DNA of 64,000 nt. Origin: Plesiomonas sp051652165 (GTDB lineage Bacteria; Pseudomonadota; Gammaproteobacteria; Enterobacterales; CAMTGL01). Location: contig NZ_JBOFTR010000016.1 of the NCBI RefSeq assembly GCF_051652165.1, positions 485,778 to 549,777 of the forward strand, read 5' to 3'. Position 1 is the stretch's first letter. Each line of letters opens with the position of its first letter. This document shows positions 61,492 to 64,000 of the stretch, in pieces. Under the pieces are notes generated by a model. The model was given only the letters and a program-made list of their open reading frames with translations. It was not told the DNA's origin and did no database searches. Position numbers and translations under genes: made by a program.

Positions 61492-62060
61492 CAGGCCAGC
61501 GTTCTCACATCAACCACAGCCATTCCTGCACTGCGGGCTGCTTGAATACCAAAATCGGCATCTTCAAACACCACACAATGCTCAGGTGCAACGCCCATTC
61601 GCGATGCACAGAGTAAAAACGTCTCTGGATGTGGTTTATGCGCAGTAACATCATTTGCGCCAACTAACACATCAAAATAGTGGCGTAACCCCATATGCTG
61701 TAAAATAGCCTCAGCCATCGCCGTATCACTGCCTGTACCTACTGCCATAGGGCGACGACCATGATACGCCTTAACCACCTCAACCAAAGGCAGAGGCTCA
61801 CACAAGTCAAACAGATATTTCTGCGATTGCTGCATCTTCTCTTTAGCCAATGCCACTGCATTTAAATCAACACCGTGGCGATCAATAATCGACTGAGCAA
61901 TTGACCATGTTGGCGCACCACTGAGTGAAGCCATCAACTCAGGTTCATACGGCAGACCATATTTTCCTAAGATCTCTATCCATGCCTGACGATGTGCTGG
62001 CAGTGACTCGATAATCGTGCCATCCATATCAAAAATCAAGCCTTGGTAGCTATCGTACAT
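61491..62060 (-). CDS. yqaB: HAD-family sugar phosphatase YqaB
   Basis: 189 residues from the ATG at 62060 (AGGAG upstream); an upstream in-frame extension is discarded. HAD motifs: I as FDMDGTIIES (nucleophile Asp), II as VGTGSD, III/IV as HKPHPETFLLCASRMGVAPEHCVVFEDADFGIQAARSAGM. A cap of the beta-phosphoglucomutase-like type lies between I and II. E. coli YqaB dephosphorylates fructose-1-phosphate and other sugar phosphates. First gene of the yqaB-yqaA-gshA group. Confidence 0.93.
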   Translation of the reverse strand: MYDSYQGLIFDMDGTIIESLPAHRQAWIEILGKYGLPYEPELMASLSGAPTWSIAQSIIDRHGVDLNAVALAKEKMQQSQKYLFDLCEPLPLVEVVKAYHGRRPMAVGTGSDTAMAEAILQHMGLRHYFDVLVGANDVTAHKPHPETFLLCASRMGVAPEHCVVFEDADFGIQAARSAGMAVVDVRTLA

Positions 62061-62422
62061 AACAACTCCTACTGAACAGGGTAATCCCCTAAACCACACT
62101 AAAACAGTGCAAACTAAGTTACTGTACCGTAATCTCCTGTCGCTTGCAGTGGCCGTATGCTGTTTTGTGATATTTTCACCGGTTTATGCAATGCGTTGAG
62201 CATCCGTTAAGTTAGTGCATATTCAAAAATACAACAGAATAAATAGAGGGAAGAAAAAGACAAAAGATAAGAACTAACGAGTCAATAAAGGGAAAGAAAC
62301 ACCAAAATCAGAGGTATACAACAGTAACAAATATGGAGAGATGTTAACAACAAAAAACAATTTACCTTTAAGTCGCCAACAAACGCAAAAAGCCCCGTCA
62401 TTGACGAGGCTTTTTACTAATA
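62061..62422. other. Gap between yqaB and the tRNA cluster
   Basis: About 360 bases. It holds the terminator of the tRNA operon (62387-62415) and, towards yqaB, the promoter region of the yqaB-yqaA-gshA group. Nothing else recognised. Confidence 0.55.
62387..62415 (-). terminator. Terminator of the tRNA-Arg/Ser operon
   Basis: AAAAAGCCCCGTCA pairs with GACGAGGCTTTTT with one wobble over a 2-4 nt loop; the A run on the left gives a T tract on the minus strand just behind the last tRNA. Confidence 0.85.
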
Positions 62423-62499
62423 TGGTGCATCTGAGAGGATTCGAACCTCTGACCGCTCGGTTCGTAGCCGAGTACTCTATCCAGCTGAGCTACAGATGC
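62423..62499 (-). tRNA. tRNA-Arg (ACG)
   Basis: 77 nt with encoded CCA; acceptor GCATCTG/CAGATGC, anticodon arm CTCGG-CTACGAA-CCGAG (ACG). Same type as E. coli argQZYV. Confidence 0.97.
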
Positions 62500-62568
62500 A
62501 ATATTTAATCTTACTCACTGCGCTGCAAAGAGTATTGATTATTTAACCATACACTTTACAGAAAAATA

Positions 62569-62645
62569 TGGTGCATCCGAGAGGATTCGAACCTCTGACC
62601 GCCCGGTTCGTAGCCGGGTACTCTATCCAGCTGAGCTACGGATGC
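62569..62645 (-). tRNA. tRNA-Arg (ACG)
   Basis: 77 nt with CCA; acceptor GCATCCG/CGGATGC and a variant anticodon stem CCCGG/CCGGG, anticodon ACG. Confidence 0.97.
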
Positions 62646-62667
62646 AAAAGTACTTACTTTATAAAGA

Positions 62668-62744
62668 TGGTGCATCCGAGAGGATTCGAACCTCTGACCG
62701 CTCGGTTCGTAGCCGAGTACTCTATCCAGCTGAGCTACGGATGC
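62668..62744 (-). tRNA. tRNA-Arg (ACG)
   Basis: 77 nt with CCA; acceptor GCATCCG/CGGATGC, anticodon stem CTCGG/CCGAG, anticodon ACG. Confidence 0.97.
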
Positions 62745-62863
62745 GCTCTTTTATCTTTAACAACCAACATATTGGTTGGCAGCTATTGACTATAAACAGA
62801 ATAGATATGGCATAAAATATATTTTATTAAACATACACTACGTTGCCAATCTTTCTTTACTCA

Positions 62864-62940
62864 TGGTGCATCTGAGAGGATTCGAACCTCTGACCGCTCG
62901 GTTCGTAGCCGAGTACTCTATCCAGCTGAGCTACAGATGC
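62864..62940 (-). tRNA. tRNA-Arg (ACG)
   Basis: 77 nt with CCA; acceptor GCATCTG/CAGATGC, anticodon ACG. Identical in sequence to the copies at 62423, 63232 and 63343. Confidence 0.97.
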
Positions 62941-62981
62941 AAAATACAGTGCCAATCCTATTGTAGATAAAGAAAAATAGA

Positions 62982-63058
62982 TGGTGCATCCGAGAGGATT
63001 CGAACCTCTGACCGCTCGGTTCGTAGCCGAGTACTCTATCCAGCTGAGCTACGGATGC
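62982..63058 (-). tRNA. tRNA-Arg (ACG)
   Basis: 77 nt with CCA; acceptor GCATCCG/CGGATGC, anticodon ACG. Same as the copy at 62668. Confidence 0.97.
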
Positions 63059-63092
63059 ATCGAAAATAACTTTTCTTATTTTACAAGAAGAA

Positions 63093-63182
63093 TGGCGGTG
63101 AGAGAGGGATTCGAACCCTCGATAGAGTTTCCCCTATACACCCTTAGCAGGGGTGCGCCTTCAGCCTCTCGGCCATCTCACC
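63093..63182 (-). tRNA. tRNA-Ser (GCT)
   Basis: 90 nt with CCA and a long variable arm; acceptor GGTGAGA/TCTCACC, anticodon loop CTGCTAA (GCT). Same type as E. coli serV, which also adjoins the argV cluster. Confidence 0.97.
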
Positions 63183-63231
63183 GTGTGCTTTAATTAACCG
63201 CGCATGTATATCTGCGATTAATTGCTATAAA

Positions 63232-63308
63232 TGGTGCATCTGAGAGGATTCGAACCTCTGACCGCTCGGTTCGTAGCCGAGTACTCTATCCAGCTGAGCT
63301 ACAGATGC
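63232..63308 (-). tRNA. tRNA-Arg (ACG)
   Basis: 77 nt with CCA; acceptor GCATCTG/CAGATGC, anticodon ACG. Confidence 0.97.
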
Positions 63309-63342
63309 ACTGCATATTCCCTATGACCGCATGCAAATTGAA

Positions 63343-63419
63343 TGGTGCATCTGAGAGGATTCGAACCTCTGACCGCTCGGTTCGTAGCCGAGTACTCTAT
63401 CCAGCTGAGCTACAGATGC
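63343..63419 (-). tRNA. tRNA-Arg (ACG)
   Basis: 77 nt with CCA; acceptor GCATCTG/CAGATGC, anticodon ACG. The second gene of the operon, 9 bases behind tRNA-Ser. Confidence 0.97.
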
Positions 63420-63428
63420 AATTCAAAA

Positions 63429-63518
63429 TGGCGGTGAGAGAGGGATTCGAACCCTCGATAGAGTTTCCCCTATACACCCTTAGCAGGGGTGCGCCTTCAG
63501 CCTCTCGGCCATCTCACC
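63429..63518 (-). tRNA. tRNA-Ser (GCT)
   Basis: 90 nt with CCA, identical to the copy at 63093; first gene of the operon, just behind the promoter. Confidence 0.97.
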
Positions 63519-63864
63519 GGCGTTGTGTGGCGCACATATTACTTTCCCTGCTTTATAAGTCAAATACTTTTGGTGCACTCGTTGGTAAAATGCCATCAAT
63601 TGCACATTTAACAGACAATATGCTGATTTTTCAGTTCATTTATCCTAAATATCTTATCTTCGTGTGCTATTCACCGACTCAGATCTTCACCATAGAAAAC
63701 ATACCGTAATAGCAAAAAGTAGTCGTTCGGTGTTATACAGGCCCTGATCTTAATTTTATTTCAGTAAATTCTTAAATATATACACTATATTGGCATTCAA
63801 TTGCAGTATGCTTATCAAAAGCCACGTCGTGTCACTTTAATCCACGCAAAATAAAACCGAAAAA
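63519..63864. other. Region upstream of the tRNA-Arg/Ser operon
   Basis: About 345 bases. The tRNA promoter is at 63536-63563; the rest is AT-rich with no credible gene and borders a heptanucleotide repeat. Confidence 0.55.
63536..63563 (-). promoter_or_regulatory. Promoter of the tRNA-Arg/Ser operon
   Basis: Minus-strand TTGACT (63558-63563), 16-base spacer, TAATAT (63536-63541), then a GC-rich discriminator GTGCGCC as in stringently controlled stable-RNA promoters. Confidence 0.75.
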
Positions 63865-64000
63865 ATGAAAGATGAAAGATGAAAGATGAAAGATGAAAGA
63901 TGAAAGATGAAAGATGAAAGATGAAAGATGAAAGATGAAAGATGAAAGATGAAAGATGAAAGATGAAAGATGAAAGATGAAAGATGAAAGATGAAAGATG
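63865..64000. repeat. Heptanucleotide tandem repeat, unit ATGAAAG, at least 19 copies
   Basis: A perfect 7-bp repeat fills 136 bases and continues past the window edge. On the plus strand all frames stop (TGA) within each 21 bases. On the minus strand (unit CTTTCAT) no frame contains a stop, so any of the three reads Leu-Ser-Ser-Phe-Ile-Phe-His in a cycle. Since 7 is not a multiple of 3, gain or loss of one unit would shift any frame through it. Confidence 0.95.

Noticed and set aside
62423..63518. Regularly spaced near-identical segments resembling a CRISPR array
   Set aside because: The repeats are full tRNA genes (77 and 90 nt) with cloverleaf structure, and spacers vary widely in length.
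62568..63709. Open frames on the plus strand beginning MVHPRGFEPLTARFVAEYS and MAVREGFEPS across 62568-63709
   Set aside because: These are antisense translations of tRNA-Arg and tRNA-Ser genes, a well-known annotation artefact.
63865..64000. Heptanucleotide array as a replication origin iteron or CRISPR
   Set aside because: The units are contiguous 7-mers without spacers; no dnaA box or origin genes are seen nearby.

Overview
The window is chromosomal DNA of a facultatively anaerobic gammaproteobacterium close to the Enterobacterales/Vibrionales/Aeromonadales. The evidence is an E. coli-like housekeeping order (clpB-pgeF-rluD-bamD-raiA-pheL-pheA-tyrA-aroF, rplS-trmD-rimM-rpsP-ffh-ypjD-corB, luxS-micA-gshA-yqaA-yqaB-tRNA-Arg/Ser), a recognisable MicA small RNA, and two anaerobic C4-dicarboxylate carriers. 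The genus cannot be fixed from the sequence; a Plesiomonas-like or basal enterobacterial host is only a guess.

Layout. 1-1458: the start of a surface lipoprotein with Ig-like repeats (cut by the window edge) behind a small outer-membrane beta-barrel gene that carries a 10-nt homopolymer at its signal-peptide cleavage site. 2263-3729: a secreted C69 dipeptidase. 4341-25618: a complete-looking type VI secretion cluster on the minus strand (tssB-C-E-F-G-fha-tssJ-K-L-clpV-vasH-vasI-tssA-tssM-PAAR-vgrG), with no hcp and no recognisable effector or immunity gene. 26395-26881: a three-gene tRNA-Ala operon with a near-consensus promoter. 27128-29824: a large modular GH18 chitinase. 30298-31572: a hemolysin-III family membrane protein and a DinB-family protein. 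31721-33089: an acetylornithine-type aminotransferase behind a tandem pair of ARG-box-like sites. 33281-34633: dcuC.

35024-45264: the conserved clpB to aroF block, with a sigma-32 promoter for clpB, a CRP-like site before raiA, a phenylalanine attenuator (pheL plus terminator) before pheA, and TyrR-box-like sites before aroF-tyrA. 45650-46996: dcuB with an FNR-like site. 47491-50709: a secreted M66 metalloprotease carrying a chitin-binding module like those on the chitinase. 51069-52090: a GNAT acetyltransferase and a small exported protein. 52394-58501: ribosomal/SRP/tRNA-modification genes, ypjD and corB. 58637-62060: luxS, the sRNA micA on the opposite strand behind a sigma-E-type promoter, gshA, yqaA and yqaB. 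62423-63518: seven tRNA-Arg(ACG) and two tRNA-Ser(GCT) genes behind one stringent-type promoter. 63865-64000: a 7-bp tandem repeat (at least 19 copies) that runs off the window.

How the genes work together: the T6SS supplies contact-dependent secretion; the chitinase and the chitin-binding M66 protease suggest life on chitinous or mucinous surfaces (inference); DcuB and DcuC serve fumarate respiration. No CRISPR array, prophage or insertion sequence was recognised. The most noteworthy items are the MicA homologue, the homopolymer in the outer-membrane gene, the heptanucleotide repeat and the hcp-less T6SS cluster.
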